Notes: generated from the letters alone by a model not told the origin. A stretch of DNA of 64,000 bases from Herpetosiphon giganteus (GCF_016907925.1 NZ_JAFBCZ010000004.1:186001-250000); one strand, 5' to 3'. Shown: positions 18,357 to 27,968, counted from the first letter of the stretch. Made by a program: numbers and translations.

Positions 18357-18953
18357 TCAGCCTAGATATTCAGCTATCAGTACTATTCCCAAGCCAATCA
18401 ATAATCCACTACAGCCGCGCATAACCCAACGATAGGCCGTACCTTGCAAAAACCGCCGCGAACGAGCCACAATTTCAGACAGCAGAATTTTGCTGCCCAG
18501 CAACAAAAGATAAAACACCAGCAAAAAACTGACAGTCGCGAACCAGCCATATTGGCGTTGAATCGTGATTAGCAGTGGGCCGCCAATTGGTAACCAAAAG
18601 AGCCATGGATGGGGATTCAGCCAATTAGTGATCAGTGCGCGGCCTAAACTGCCCCAAGCTGCACCGCTGGCTTCAGCTGGTTGCTTAGCCCGCCATGCAT
18701 CAATGCCCATCCAGATGAGAAATAGCCCACCAGCAAGCCCAAGCCAACGATTAATGCTTACTGGCAAGGCATTCGATACAAACAGCGCAATCAAAATAAT
18801 CGGTGCATCGGTCAGTACGGGGGCGCAGGCCACCAAATAGCCTGCGCGGCGGCCATGTTCCAAGGTTTCGCGAATCACTAAGCCCAACATTGGGCCAGGT
18901 AATAAGCCAGCAGCTAACCCCAACCCCAACGCCTGTAGCCAATATTCAATCAC
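18357..18953 (-). CDS. LysE/RhtB-family amino-acid exporter
   Basis: Inner-membrane exporter of 198 residues with six predicted hydrophobic segments. The N-terminal GLLPGPMLGLVIRETLEHGRR matches the LysE-family PGP motif and following basic loop. NWLNPHPWLFWLPIGGP is the second family signature. Substrates in the family are amino acids or small metabolites, and nothing here specifies one. It lies 15 bases after the HD-domain gene in a three-gene minus-strand operon (site-2 protease, HD protein, exporter). Confidence 0.87.
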   Translation of the reverse strand: MIEYWLQALGLGLAAGLLPGPMLGLVIRETLEHGRRAGYLVACAPVLTDAPIILIALFVSNALPVSINRWLGLAGGLFLIWMGIDAWRAKQPAEASGAAWGSLGRALITNWLNPHPWLFWLPIGGPLLITIQRQYGWFATVSFLLVFYLLLLGSKILLSEIVARSRRFLQGTAYRWVMRGCSGLLIGLGIVLIAEYLG

Positions 18954-18968
18954 CAGTTTGACCCTCGA

Positions 18969-19472
18969 TTAATGTTGATCGTCGGCCCAGCGTAGGCGTG
19001 CAGCCAAGCCAGTTGGCGCATCATCGTGATAATGGCGAATTGTATCGACAATGGTTGGCGAACAGCCAGCCGCTGCTGCTAAATCGGCTCCCAACGGGCC
19101 ATGGTGAGCATAGCGATAGATTGAACGACACCACCAACGTGGCTTTTGGGCTGCCCAAGCATACAATTGAGGGGCAAGCTGCTTCCAGACCACCGCAATT
19201 CCATACCACAGCAACGATACTGGCTGGCCTTGACGATCTACCTTACCAGTGTCGTGATACAAGGCCAGATGCAGCAATTCGGCATCCTGCTCGCCAGCAG
19301 CAACCAAGGTTGCATAGACATCAAGGCAATGGCGTTGATCATAGAGTGGCATGCGTTCAAATAATGGATACTCGTTGTTGGCCAGAATTTGGCGTACCAA
19401 GGCGCGTTCAGCAGGCGTTACCTTGGCGCGTAAGGCTGCCCAGAGTTGGCCTAAGCGCGTGCTCGCACTCAT
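18969..19472 (-). CDS. HD-domain protein, probable metal-dependent phosphohydrolase
   Basis: Protein of 167 residues with an HD domain: RHCLDVYATL (about residues 47-56), LALYHDTGKV (HD pair, about 68-77) and YAHHGPLGADLAA (about 116-128). These are the metal-binding residues of HD phosphohydrolases acting on nucleotides or related phosphates. AGGAG lies five bases before the ATG. It sits between the protease and the exporter genes with 8- and 15-base gaps. The substrate is unknown. Confidence 0.83.
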   Translation of the reverse strand: MSASTRLGQLWAALRAKVTPAERALVRQILANNEYPLFERMPLYDQRHCLDVYATLVAAGEQDAELLHLALYHDTGKVDRQGQPVSLLWYGIAVVWKQLAPQLYAWAAQKPRWWCRSIYRYAHHGPLGADLAAAAGCSPTIVDTIRHYHDDAPTGLAARLRWADDQH

Positions 19473-19480
19473 GAAAACTC

Positions 19481-20194
19481 CTAGGCTTCAGCATGCTCGT
19501 GGCTATGGCCAACCGCATGGCAACAACCAGACACCGGTAACACGATCCGTTGAAATAATTGGAAGATCGGTGCAATCATCGCATCCAAAATCCGTGGGTC
19601 AAGATTAAGCCGCGTCAGATTGAGCCGACTCAGCATCCATGGCAAGATGATCAAAATCATCAACACAATATTGGCTGGGCGGCGCAAACGCTCCATCGGC
19701 GTGGCCCAACCTTGCGGCAACAAGCCTGCAAAGGTATTAAAGCCATCGAGCGGTGGCAAGGGCAGCATATTAAAGGCTGCTAGGCCAATATTGGTCATAA
19801 TCACGTAGTAGAGAAAGTTGTAAAGTTGGGGAGAAATCCACGCGCCGCCATCGATGTACAACGGAATTGCAAAGATTGAGGCCAACAATAAGTTGCTGGT
19901 TGGCCCTGCCAACGACGAAAGCGCAAAGCCTCGTCGCCCCCAGCGAATGCGAAAAACGTTGATGGGCACTGGCTTGCCCCACGCCATTGGTGCATAACCC
20001 AACATCACAAACAGCATCATAAATGCGCCCAACGGGTCGAAGTGCACCACCGGATTAAGCGTAACTCGGCCTTCTTGGGCTGCGGTTGGGTCGCCCAACC
20101 GCAATGCCACAAACGCATGCGAAAATTCATGCACCGTTACGCCTAAAACAATCGCCACCAAGCGCATCACAAAATCATTCATATCCATTTGCAT
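19481..20194 (-). CDS. Site-2-protease-like membrane metallopeptidase (M50)
   Basis: Intramembrane zinc protease of 237 residues. HEFSH (residues about 22-26) is the zinc HExxH motif within the first membrane segment. The second signature, seen as FNMLPLPPLDGF, contains the third metal ligand and is the usual variant of the NPDG motif. Four to five hydrophobic segments follow. The C-terminus is a short Cys/His-rich tail (CCHAVGHSHEHAEA) not typical of the family, which might bind metal. GGGGAGAG precedes the ATG. First gene of the operon with the HD protein and exporter. Confidence 0.9.
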   Translation of the reverse strand: MQMDMNDFVMRLVAIVLGVTVHEFSHAFVALRLGDPTAAQEGRVTLNPVVHFDPLGAFMMLFVMLGYAPMAWGKPVPINVFRIRWGRRGFALSSLAGPTSNLLLASIFAIPLYIDGGAWISPQLYNFLYYVIMTNIGLAAFNMLPLPPLDGFNTFAGLLPQGWATPMERLRRPANIVLMILIILPWMLSRLNLTRLNLDPRILDAMIAPIFQLFQRIVLPVSGCCHAVGHSHEHAEA

Positions 20195-20387
20195 ACACGG
20201 CTCTCCCCACGAGCAACAGCATTATCAGGCTGTATCCTACCACGAATTAGCCACGCCTAAATTGCAATCAAACTGGCCAAAATCAATTGGGGTTCGGTTG
20301 GTGGGGCTTGGGGATTGGAACTATGCGAATCCAAAGCATAAACTGGTACAATTGCTGCCAGCTGTCTTTGAATTGAAGGAATGCGCA

Positions 20388-21167
20388 ATGCCAATCCGTG
20401 GATGTTTGATTGATCTTGATGGCACGATTTATAGCGCTGGCACGATTATCGAGGGAGCGGTGGCGGCAATCGAGCAATTACGGGCTGCTGGCTATCAATT
20501 GCTCTTTCTGACCAACACCGATTCACAATTGCCCGCAACTTTGGCTGCCAAACTGCAAGCCCGCCAGATTCCAATTCAAGCTCATGAAATTATGAATCCC
20601 TTGCAAGCGATTGCTGAATATTTGAGCAATCGCGAGCCAAATCTCTATATTCTGGCTCCTCAAGCTGTCAAAACGTGGTTTGAGCAACAATACCCGCCGC
20701 AGCCAGATCAGCCAATTAGCCATGTTGTTTTAGCGCATTGTGGCGAAGTTGATGGCTATAACAGTCTCAATCTAGCGTTTCGGCAGCTGTTGCAGGGCGC
20801 AGAATTCCTGGTGAGCCAGCCAGGCCGCAATTATCTCAGCAGCACGGGCCTGAATCTTGATACCGGAGCGTTTGCGGCGTTGCTGGAATATGCCAGCCAA
20901 ACCAAGCCGACGATTCTTGGCAAACCAACCAAAGCCTTTTTTGAACAGGCGCTGCATGCGTTGCAACTCTCAGCTGAGGAAGTTGTGGTGGTCGGCGACG
21001 ATTTGACGACCGATATGGTGGGCGCGGCCAATAGTGGCATGGCCAGCGTTTGGTTGCGCACTGGCAAGGGCCAACAGCAACAACTAACCGCTGATCTGCC
21101 CCAACCAACCTGGACACTGGCGAGTATTGCCGAATTACCAGCCCTTTTGGCCGAGGTTAATGGTTGA
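20388..21167 (+). CDS. HAD-superfamily phosphatase, NagD/LHPP-like subfamily IIA
   Basis: Cytosolic phosphatase of 259 residues. Motif I is LIDLDGTIY (nucleophile Asp at residue 9). Motif II is LFLTNTDSQ, the conserved Lys is in LGKPTKAFFEQAL, and motif IV is VVGDDLTTDMVGA. The cap is of the C2 type found in NagD, LHPP and related enzymes. AAGGA lies upstream of the ATG at 20388. In-frame starts further upstream would add a non-homologous leader. Several substrates are possible. The stop is followed within 20 bases by a large repeat block. Confidence 0.88.
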   Translation: MPIRGCLIDLDGTIYSAGTIIEGAVAAIEQLRAAGYQLLFLTNTDSQLPATLAAKLQARQIPIQAHEIMNPLQAIAEYLSNREPNLYILAPQAVKTWFEQQYPPQPDQPISHVVLAHCGEVDGYNSLNLAFRQLLQGAEFLVSQPGRNYLSSTGLNLDTGAFAALLEYASQTKPTILGKPTKAFFEQALHALQLSAEEVVVVGDDLTTDMVGAANSGMASVWLRTGKGQQQQLTADLPQPTWTLASIAELPALLAEVNG

Positions 21168-21174
21168 GTTGATG

Positions 21175-21538
21175 TGGGTTTGCATTCCCTCACCCCCCAA
21201 GCCCCCTCATTTCAAGGGTAGGGTTTGAGCGATTGGTCGGCGGTGGAGCGTTCCCTCACCCCCCAGCCCCCTCTCCCACGAAAACGAGGGAGAGGGGGAG
21301 CACCAATGTTCACCACCAATCATGCCAAACCTACACAACCAAAAGCCCCTCGCCCGCCGTGTGGGAGAGGGGTTGGGGTGAGGGGATCTTAAAACCTACC
21401 CTTGTAAGCCAACCCCCTCTCCCACGAAAACGCGGGCGAGGAGGAGCACCAATGTTCACCACCAATCATGCCAAACTTACACAACCAAAAGCCCCTCGCC
21501 CGTTCGACGGGAGAGGGGTTAGGGTGAGGGGATCTTCT
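21175..21538. repeat. Tandem copies of the CCCTCAC/GGTGAGG hairpin repeat
   Basis: This gap holds three starts of the CCCTCAC-type arm (near 21187, 21252 and 21413) and two inverted ends reading GGGAGAG then GGGTTGG (or GGGTTAG) then GGTGAGG (near 21364-21388 and 21510-21534). The central part, GGAGCACCAATGTTCACC onward to CCAAAAGCCCCTCGCCC, is present twice almost identically (21296-21358 and 21441-21503). Arms pair as GC-rich stems. Open frames across it are spurious. Confidence 0.88.
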
Positions 21539-21539
21539 A

Positions 21540-21956
21540 TTACTCAGCGTCGACGACTGCCACGGTACAGCGCGAAACACAGATCAAACGATCTTGGTCG
21601 TCGCTGATGCGAACTTCCCAGACTTGGGTGCGGCGACCGCGATGCAATGGCGTGGCTACGCCAGTGACTACGCCGCTGCGCACTGAACGCAGGTGATTGG
21701 CGTTGATTTCGACTCCAACCACCAGTTGGTTGTTGTGCATCACGTTGGCCCAGCCAGCCACCGAGGCCAGCGATTCGGCCAAAACCACTGATGCGCCGCC
21801 ATGCAGCAAGCCAAATGGCTGATGGACTTTGCGCTCAACTGGCATCGTCGCCACAACCCGATCCAAACTGACTTCGGTAAAACTGATGCCGAGTGTGTCA
21901 GCAAGCGTGCCCCGTTGAAACTCGTTCATTGCGCTTACATCAGGCAAATCGGTCAT
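21540..21956 (-). CDS. Hotdog-fold thioesterase (PaaI/YbdB-like)
   Basis: Acyl-CoA thioesterase-type protein of 138 residues. FGLLHGGASVVLAESLAS (about residues 46-63) is the hotdog central helix, with the catalytic carboxylate Glu in VLAES and the conserved HGG. GGAGG stands eight bases before the chosen ATG; the longer frame starting upstream lies inside the histidine kinase. The ATG overlaps the kinase stop (ATGA), so it is the third gene of a regulator-sensor-thioesterase operon. Substrate unknown; menaquinone-pathway DHNA-CoA hydrolysis is one option for this subfamily. Confidence 0.87.
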   Translation of the reverse strand: MTDLPDVSAMNEFQRGTLADTLGISFTEVSLDRVVATMPVERKVHQPFGLLHGGASVVLAESLASVAGWANVMHNNQLVVGVEINANHLRSVRSGVVTGVATPLHRGRRTQVWEVRISDDQDRLICVSRCTVAVVDAE

Positions 21957-23332
21957 ACACCCTCCTTGGTGCTGATTGCTCGTAAAGCAACATAGAAACT
22001 TGAACCTTGGTTTGGCACACTGGTTGCCCAAACCCTACCACCCATTGCGGTCACGAGGCCTTTGACGATTGCTAAGCCCAAACCTGTGCCGCCAGTCTCG
22101 CGGGCGCGAGCTTTATCGGTGCGATAAAAGCGCTCGAAAATGGTTGCTGCCTCGCTTGGGTCAAAGCCCGCGCCAGTGTCGTGAACCCCCAAAATAACTT
22201 CACCAGCACTTTGGCGAGCAGTCACGCGAATTTTACCACCTTGCGGGGTGTAGCGAACCGCATTTTGCAAGAGATTGACCAACACTTGCTGTAAGCGTGA
22301 TGGATCCGCTTGGACGTAATCAAGCTGCTCGGCGCTCTCATTCGCCAGCTCTAATTGTTTTTCGCGCGCGGCCAATTGCATGCGATTAACCGCCCGATTG
22401 ACCACCTCGTGCGGCTCTAGCTCAACGGGGTTGAGGCTCAATTGGCCTGCATCGGCCAACGAAAGGGTGCGCAAATCTTCAATCAGATGATTAAGCTGTT
22501 GCACTTCCTCGCCCAATGAGCTAATCACCGCAGGCGTGGGCTTGCTCACGCCATCCTCGATGCTCTCAAGCTCAATTTGCAGCACGCTCAAGGGTGTGCG
22601 CAATTCGTGGGCGATGTCGGCAACCATTTGGCGGCGCACCAGTTCAGAGCGCTGTAGCTCATTGCTCATCGAATTAAAGGCTTGGCTTAATTCGGCAATC
22701 TCATCGTTGCCCGAATCGTCAACTTGCACCGAGCGCTCGCCTTGGGCCAATTGATGCACGGCATTGGTTAAGCCGCGCAAGGGAGCTGCCAAGGTGCGCG
22801 CCAAGCGAAAGCCAATCGCCAAGGCCAAAAGCGCGGTAATTGCCCCAGCCAGCCAGATATTGCGCCGTACCATGCTCAAAAAATAATCTTCATCTGCGCC
22901 AAATTGGCCTTCGTTTGGCCGCACAATCACCGTGCCAATCACCGTGCCATCGTCGGCGCTAATCGGCTCGCCGCGCTCAATATCGCGTTGGGTCACGTTG
23001 GCGAGCTGCTTGTTGGCCTTGGGGCCGCGGCCACGGCTATCAAACACTACCTCGCCTGTGGTATCGACGACAATCACATGGCGCATTTGCGGCAGCATGA
23101 AGGGTCGCGGGCCAAGCTTCATACAGCGCTGGCCATTAAAATTCCAGCTGCCAATAATCTCGTAGCAATCGGCTAGAGCGGGGGCAAACTCTTGGGCTGC
23201 TTGCTTGGCCTGTTTTGTAGCAAGATCATTAAAATAGCGATTGACGGTGAAATTGGCCACCGCCGTGATCAGCAAAATTGCAACGAGCGCAACTGCAATG
23301 TGGGTCAATAATAATTTTCGTTGCAGTTTCAT
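21953..23332 (-). CDS. Two-component sensor histidine kinase
   Basis: Membrane sensor of 459 residues. Membrane helices lie at about 7-29 and 158-178 with an extracytoplasmic sensor between them. Then come a HAMP linker (about 178-230), the phospho-acceptor His242 in DIAHELRTPLSV, and the ATPase domain with N box (VLVNLLQNAVRYTP), DTGAGF and GGTGLGLAIVKG. It follows the response regulator by three bases. Signal is unknown; two extracytoplasmic cysteines (near residues 56 and 70) could form a disulfide. It resembles BaeS-type sensors of envelope stress by overall layout only. Confidence 0.94.
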   Translation of the reverse strand: MKLQRKLLLTHIAVALVAILLITAVANFTVNRYFNDLATKQAKQAAQEFAPALADCYEIIGSWNFNGQRCMKLGPRPFMLPQMRHVIVVDTTGEVVFDSRGRGPKANKQLANVTQRDIERGEPISADDGTVIGTVIVRPNEGQFGADEDYFLSMVRRNIWLAGAITALLALAIGFRLARTLAAPLRGLTNAVHQLAQGERSVQVDDSGNDEIAELSQAFNSMSNELQRSELVRRQMVADIAHELRTPLSVLQIELESIEDGVSKPTPAVISSLGEEVQQLNHLIEDLRTLSLADAGQLSLNPVELEPHEVVNRAVNRMQLAAREKQLELANESAEQLDYVQADPSRLQQVLVNLLQNAVRYTPQGGKIRVTARQSAGEVILGVHDTGAGFDPSEAATIFERFYRTDKARARETGGTGLGLAIVKGLVTAMGGRVWATSVPNQGSSFYVALRAISTKEGV

Positions 23333-23335
23333 GGC

Positions 23336-24019
23336 TTATTCCGCAAATTTGTAGCCAATGCCAAAGACGGTCACAATGTAGCGTGGCACGCTGGGATTGG
23401 GTTCGATTTTACGCCGCACGTTTTTGATATGGGCATCGACGGTGCGATCGTAGGCTTCGCCTTCTTCGCCCTGCACTGCATCAAGCAATTGGCTGCGGGT
23501 CAAGGGGCGGCCAGCTGAGCGCACCAAGGTCACCAATAAATCAAATTCGGTCGGAGTTAGGCTGGTAATTGGCGTTTGCTCAATCATCACCGTGCGGCGT
23601 TGCAGATCAATTTCAATCCCATTTTTGCGCAGGATCATTGGTGGTTCTAGCTCGCCATTAACCCGACGGAGCACTGCTTTGATGCGGGCCACAACTTGGC
23701 GCGGCGAAAACGGCTTGGTTATATAATCGTCAGCGCCCAACTCCAAGCCAGCCAACGAATCAACTTCTTCGACCCGTGCAGTGAGCATAATAATCGGAAC
23801 GCTCGATTCGGCGCGCAGCGTGCGACAGACCGTAAAGCCATCAACGACAGGTAACATCAAATCAAGCAAAATCAAATCGGGCTGCTCACGACGGGCCATA
23901 TCAAGCCCAATTTGGCCATCGCTGGCGGTGAGCGTGCTATAGCCTACGCCTTCTAAATAATTTTGTAGGCCGATGGCAATTTTGCGCTCGTCTTCAATAA
24001 TTAAAATTTTTGCGCTCAT
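23336..24019 (-). CDS. OmpR/PhoB-family response regulator
   Basis: DNA-binding response regulator of 227 residues, partner of the adjacent sensor. The receiver domain has the acidic pair ED (residues 9-10), phospho-acceptor Asp53 in LLDLMLP, Thr in MLTARV and Lys in ITKPFSP. The C-terminal winged helix has SLTPTEFDLLVTLV and TVDAHIKNVRRKI. GGAGG precedes the ATG at 24019; four extra upstream codons in the frame are not needed. It is the first gene of the operon. Confidence 0.95.
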   Translation of the reverse strand: MSAKILIIEDERKIAIGLQNYLEGVGYSTLTASDGQIGLDMARREQPDLILLDLMLPVVDGFTVCRTLRAESSVPIIMLTARVEEVDSLAGLELGADDYITKPFSPRQVVARIKAVLRRVNGELEPPMILRKNGIEIDLQRRTVMIEQTPITSLTPTEFDLLVTLVRSAGRPLTRSQLLDAVQGEEGEAYDRTVDAHIKNVRRKIEPNPSVPRYIVTVFGIGYKFAE

Positions 24020-24082
24020 ACAAGCCTCCACTGGTGATGCTGGTATTGTAGCCTGAACCCGTGAAGAACCTGCGAAGAAGGC

Positions 24083-24505
24083 CTATTTGCGCGCGAAAAC
24101 CAGCCGTTTGCGTTGCTTGTTGCTCAACACATTGTAGATAAAAACCCCAAAATCAAAATGCTCCTCGTCGAGGCTGGCATTATCGTTAGGAATCAAGGGC
24201 GCAATCCAGGCTGGCGGCGTGTAATTCCAGCGCAAACGCTCATAGACATGTTCATAGACAATCAGGGTATTGGTTTCGCCGCGAATCACATCGGCGCTGG
24301 TTGCATCGCTAATTTGCAATTCGCGCCGATTCAAGCGCAAAAAAAGCCCGCGCGGGGTGCGATAAAACACCACGGCACTGCCCGGCCCCATCGAAATCAG
24401 GCCGTCAATCGCGCGGGGATTGGAAATTTTCAACGGGGCTAAGATCGCGTCATCGGGATCAAAAAAATAATGTGAGTGGTAGCGAGCAAACTCTTGCAAA
24501 ATCAT
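24083..24505 (-). CDS. Conserved hypothetical protein, 140 residues
   Basis: Not recognised. The protein is soluble, aromatic-rich and without signal peptide or membrane segments. N-terminal part MILQEFARYHSHYFFDPDD is followed by a beta-rich middle (GSAVVFYRTPRGLFLRLNRR) and a basic C-terminus (SNKQRKRLVFARK). It lies 63 bases upstream of the response regulator on the same strand and may share its transcript. The ATG has only a weak ribosome site. Codon use looks like that of its neighbours, so it is probably a real gene. Confidence 0.6.
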   Translation of the reverse strand: MILQEFARYHSHYFFDPDDAILAPLKISNPRAIDGLISMGPGSAVVFYRTPRGLFLRLNRRELQISDATSADVIRGETNTLIVYEHVYERLRWNYTPPAWIAPLIPNDNASLDEEHFDFGVFIYNVLSNKQRKRLVFARK

Positions 24506-24759
24506 AGGCTATCTCGTCCATAGCAGCTGGCACAATCAGCGCAGGTTAGCCCAAGCCTTACAGCCTAACGCAACCTTATAATGCGCACATAAAACCCAGT
24601 ATCTGCCCTACTAAATCCTGTCGTAATTGTAAAGCAAATGCTGGTTTGCGAACAATCGACACAATTAAGTGGATGAACCTAGCATGGATTAGCAGCCCCC
24701 AAAGCTTGGATGGCTGCTAAAGCAACGAAGTATTGAGCTTATGAAATGTAACGAATCAG

Positions 24760-26049
24760 CTAGCGGCGTGCCATCGGCAAGTACGAACGGAAGCCCGACG
24801 ACCAATCGATCGCCATATCCGTGCCGCGCACTAAGCCGAGTGGTTGATATTGGCTAATTTGTGGAAAGACCAAGCCCAAGCGATTGTTGCGCAAGCGCCG
24901 CACCACAATCTCGCTCAAAATCGTGCGGTAATCGGTGGTGATTGCTAGGTCAACGCCATGGTCGAGATCAACATTGGCTAAGCCTGGCCAGCGCCCGAAA
25001 ATTCGCCCGCCATTGACGTTTCCACCCAAAACCATCGCCAAATTGCCGTGGCCATGGTCGGTGCCAGCGCTACGGTTGGCCTTCAAACGGCGGCCAAATT
25101 CGCTCATTACCACGATGGTCAGTTTGCTGTGATAATCGACCAAATCGTTGTAGAAGGCATGCAGCGAACGGGTCAAAACATCAAGTTGATTGCCCAAAAT
25201 TGGCACTTGCGATTCGTGAGTGTCCCAGCCGCCAAAATCGAGGGTGGCAACTTGCAAGCCAACGTCGAGCTTGATCATTTGGGCAATTGCTTTGAGCGAA
25301 TCCGATAGCCCGCCAGCAGGATAGGTTGTAATTGGCACATAAGGATTGGCTGGGTTGCGGGCCTTGACCGCAGCAATTGAGCTAAGCAAGCGGGTTGCTG
25401 GGGCATCGAGCATACTGCCAGTTTTGGTATAAATTTCGTTTAATGCTGCTTGTTGCTGCGCGCCATACGTGCCATAGCCTTGCATGGCGTAGCGCTGCAC
25501 ATTCGAGATTGTCACGGCATTGGGGCTGCCAAGCAACGACGCTGGCAACGCTGAACCGGTCGACATAATTGGCACAACCCCGTCGGGGCTGGTCGCAGCC
25601 ATGTGGCGAGTCAGCCACCCAGTGCTGGTCGATTTATTGTCGGGCGTGCCACGTTCCATAAAATCCATGGCATCGAAGTGGCTGCGCGTGCCGTTGGTCA
25701 AGCCGCTGGCGTGAATAAAAGCCAAATCTTGGCTATCGAATAATTCTTTGAAGGCGGCAGCCTTGGGGTGCAGCCAAAACGGCACACTGCCCATTTGGCC
25801 TAGCTCTAGGCCTGCGCCAGTGCCAGTGTTTGGAAAGGTGATTGTGTTGCGGGCTGCTTGAAAATTGGCATCATCAAGCGGCGAAACAATGCCTAAGCCA
25901 TCACAGCCACCGCGCAAAAACACCACCACCATAATATCGCGTTGAATATCGCCTGGCTCGGCAAACGCCAAACCACCCAACCGACCACCAGCCATGGCTG
26001 CAATCGCAGTGCTACAGCCAACCACAAATTGACGACGAGTTATTTCCAT
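24760..26049 (-). CDS. DUF1501 Tat-exported protein
   Basis: Exported protein of 429 residues with a twin-arginine leader (ITRRQFVVGCSTAIAAMAGG). The mature part has DUF1501 features: VVVFLRGGCDGL, LAFIHASG, GGWDTHESQ and VVMSEFGRRLKANRSAGTDHGHG. The family is related to alkaline-phosphatase/sulfatase folds, and its role is unknown. It lies nine bases after the DUF1800 gene. The two families are paired in many genomes, so they probably act together outside the membrane. AGGAGG precedes the ATG. A weak inverted repeat (AGCAGCC at 24691, TGGCTGCT at 24711) follows the stop. Confidence 0.92.
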   Translation of the reverse strand: MEITRRQFVVGCSTAIAAMAGGRLGGLAFAEPGDIQRDIMVVVFLRGGCDGLGIVSPLDDANFQAARNTITFPNTGTGAGLELGQMGSVPFWLHPKAAAFKELFDSQDLAFIHASGLTNGTRSHFDAMDFMERGTPDNKSTSTGWLTRHMAATSPDGVVPIMSTGSALPASLLGSPNAVTISNVQRYAMQGYGTYGAQQQAALNEIYTKTGSMLDAPATRLLSSIAAVKARNPANPYVPITTYPAGGLSDSLKAIAQMIKLDVGLQVATLDFGGWDTHESQVPILGNQLDVLTRSLHAFYNDLVDYHSKLTIVVMSEFGRRLKANRSAGTDHGHGNLAMVLGGNVNGGRIFGRWPGLANVDLDHGVDLAITTDYRTILSEIVVRRLRNNRLGLVFPQISQYQPLGLVRGTDMAIDWSSGFRSYLPMARR

Positions 26050-26058
26050 TGCAGCCTC

Positions 26059-27726
26059 CTAGCGGGTATAAAATTCAGGGAGCATGCCAATCATGTGCAC
26101 AAGGCTGCTCAGGCGTAATTTCACATCGTTTGCACTGCCAACGGGCACGGCATCGAGATTGCCAGCTTGGCCCATCAGGTTGAGCAATTTGGTTTTGACC
26201 AAGGCCGAAGGCTGATAGCCCAACATGCGCATAACCCAGTAATCAACAATCTGGCGCACGGTGGTAACGCTGCTTGGCATTTGGCCCTGCAAATCGAAGG
26301 TTGCCGGCGGGAAGTAGGCTTGCTGCAAGTGGAATAAGAGGTTCCATGTGTTCAACAAGGCGTTACTGCTGCTCCAATAACCACTTTCGTCGGGGTGGCC
26401 GGTTGGGGTTGCCCAGTTGAACATCCGATAGCCACAGATCGTAATCCAGCTAAATAATTCAGCAGTTGGCTTGACTTCTGCGCCAGTTGAGCGCAAATAG
26501 GCGGCTACAACCTCGTTTGGGCGGCGAATCTTGCCACCCCAAGTTGCTAAAAATTCAGGGGCTAGCAAAATTGCCCGAATGGTTTTCTTAATTTGGTCGG
26601 GAGCATCGTAGTTGGCCGTCCATACGGCGACAGCTTTATCGACCAATGATTTTGGTGGATTATCGCTGACCAAACGGCGGCAGAGTTTGGTGCAAATATT
26701 GCGAATCGTGGCCGGATGTTTGGCGACGAGATCCAAAACTGCTTTGCCATGGACTTGCGGGCCGGCATTGGCATTTAAGAAGTTGGCCAGCACAATTTTT
26801 TGGGCGTTATCATTCCATGTATCAACATAATGAAACACGCCAGTATTGGGAATACCGCCAACGCCGTCGGCAACGGTCCAGCCGGTAAAGGCCCGCGCTG
26901 CCTCGTATACATCTTGGTCGATATAACCAATTGGGCGGCCTTGGTTGTCGCGTGGCACTTCTTGCCAATTGTCATAAATATTATTGAGATAGTTTTGCGA
27001 GCCAAACGTGTGCAATTCAAACAGTTCACGAGCAAAATTCTCGTTGGCTGGGCCGTCGCGGCTGGTCGAATTATCGAGGTAATAGAGCATGGCTGGGCTG
27101 GTTGCAACCGATTCCAAGAAATCACGGAAGTTACCAAAACAATTGGCGCGAATCACGGTTTTATCGTAGTGCGGCCAAAGCGCCGAGATGCGGGTATCGC
27201 TATAGGCCCAAACATTAAAGTGATTGTGCCAAAAATCGGTCATAATTTCGAACAATTGCCATTTGCTGTAGATGGCGCGAATCCAATTGGCAGCCACGAC
27301 TTCATCAACCGGACGAATGCGTTCGGTATTAGAAGGATGTACTCGTAGCTCCCACAACTCGGGCTGGGTTTTGTTCAGCGTGTCTAAGCCGCGCATTTCA
27401 TCGACTGCTGGAAAGCCCGTGCCTGCTGCATAGACAATCCGCAGTTTTGCGTTGGCGATGCGGGTGTTGCAATCGGTATCGGCGGCGAAATTGGGGTTGA
27501 GTTGCTCATCGACATAGGCGGTGAGGCCCATCGTGCGCACGCGGGCATAATCGCCTGATAGTGCACCGTAGGCCATGCGCGAGAGCGCAATGACCTCGAA
27601 TGGTGGCTTTGCCATGGCTTCAGTTGCCGAGGGTTGCAGCGGCGCTGCATCAACATCCTCATGAACGACTGCGCCTGTGGCCCCTACCGCAGCGCCCAAC
27701 AATAACTGGCGACGCGAAAGCGACAT
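26059..27726 (-). CDS. DUF1800 Tat-exported protein
   Basis: Exported protein of 555 residues with a twin-arginine-type leader (LSRRQLLLGAAVGATG). The body shows DUF1800 signatures: ALSRMAYGAL, MTDFWHNHFNVWAY, ENFARELFELHTFG, VYEAARAFTGWTV, FHYVDTWNDNAQK and LRRLVSDNPP-like sequence near the end. Function of the family is unknown. It is the first gene of the pair with DUF1501. AAGGAG lies before the ATG. The upstream 240-base divergent gap to the methyltransferase gene probably carries both promoters. Confidence 0.93.
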   Translation of the reverse strand: MSLSRRQLLLGAAVGATGAVVHEDVDAAPLQPSATEAMAKPPFEVIALSRMAYGALSGDYARVRTMGLTAYVDEQLNPNFAADTDCNTRIANAKLRIVYAAGTGFPAVDEMRGLDTLNKTQPELWELRVHPSNTERIRPVDEVVAANWIRAIYSKWQLFEIMTDFWHNHFNVWAYSDTRISALWPHYDKTVIRANCFGNFRDFLESVATSPAMLYYLDNSTSRDGPANENFARELFELHTFGSQNYLNNIYDNWQEVPRDNQGRPIGYIDQDVYEAARAFTGWTVADGVGGIPNTGVFHYVDTWNDNAQKIVLANFLNANAGPQVHGKAVLDLVAKHPATIRNICTKLCRRLVSDNPPKSLVDKAVAVWTANYDAPDQIKKTIRAILLAPEFLATWGGKIRRPNEVVAAYLRSTGAEVKPTAELFSWITICGYRMFNWATPTGHPDESGYWSSSNALLNTWNLLFHLQQAYFPPATFDLQGQMPSSVTTVRQIVDYWVMRMLGYQPSALVKTKLLNLMGQAGNLDAVPVGSANDVKLRLSSLVHMIGMLPEFYTR

Positions 27727-27968
27727 ACAGACTCCTTAAAAGAGCTAAAAAAAATAAACCTAGGCCAAATGATAGGCGTTAGTCTAACCAGCTTTAAGTA
27801 AACTTATATTAACGAGATGTTAATTTATTATGAGGATTTAAGAGATCTCGTAAGTGTGAGAAGCACGTGCTACAATCACCTTTGTGTTGCGGCTGCCATG
27901 CGCCCTTTTTCGCCAGCAATCTGTCTGGGGCATCGGTTGCAAAATCGTGTGAGAATAAGGAGCCTGCA

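Noticed and set aside
21233-21607. Plus-strand open frame of about 124 codons
   Set aside because: It lies wholly in the CCCTCAC/GGTGAGG repeat block and reads repeat sequence; no protein features.
24691-24718. Terminator after the DUF1501 gene
   Set aside because: Only a 7-base-pair stem with a long loop and no T-run.
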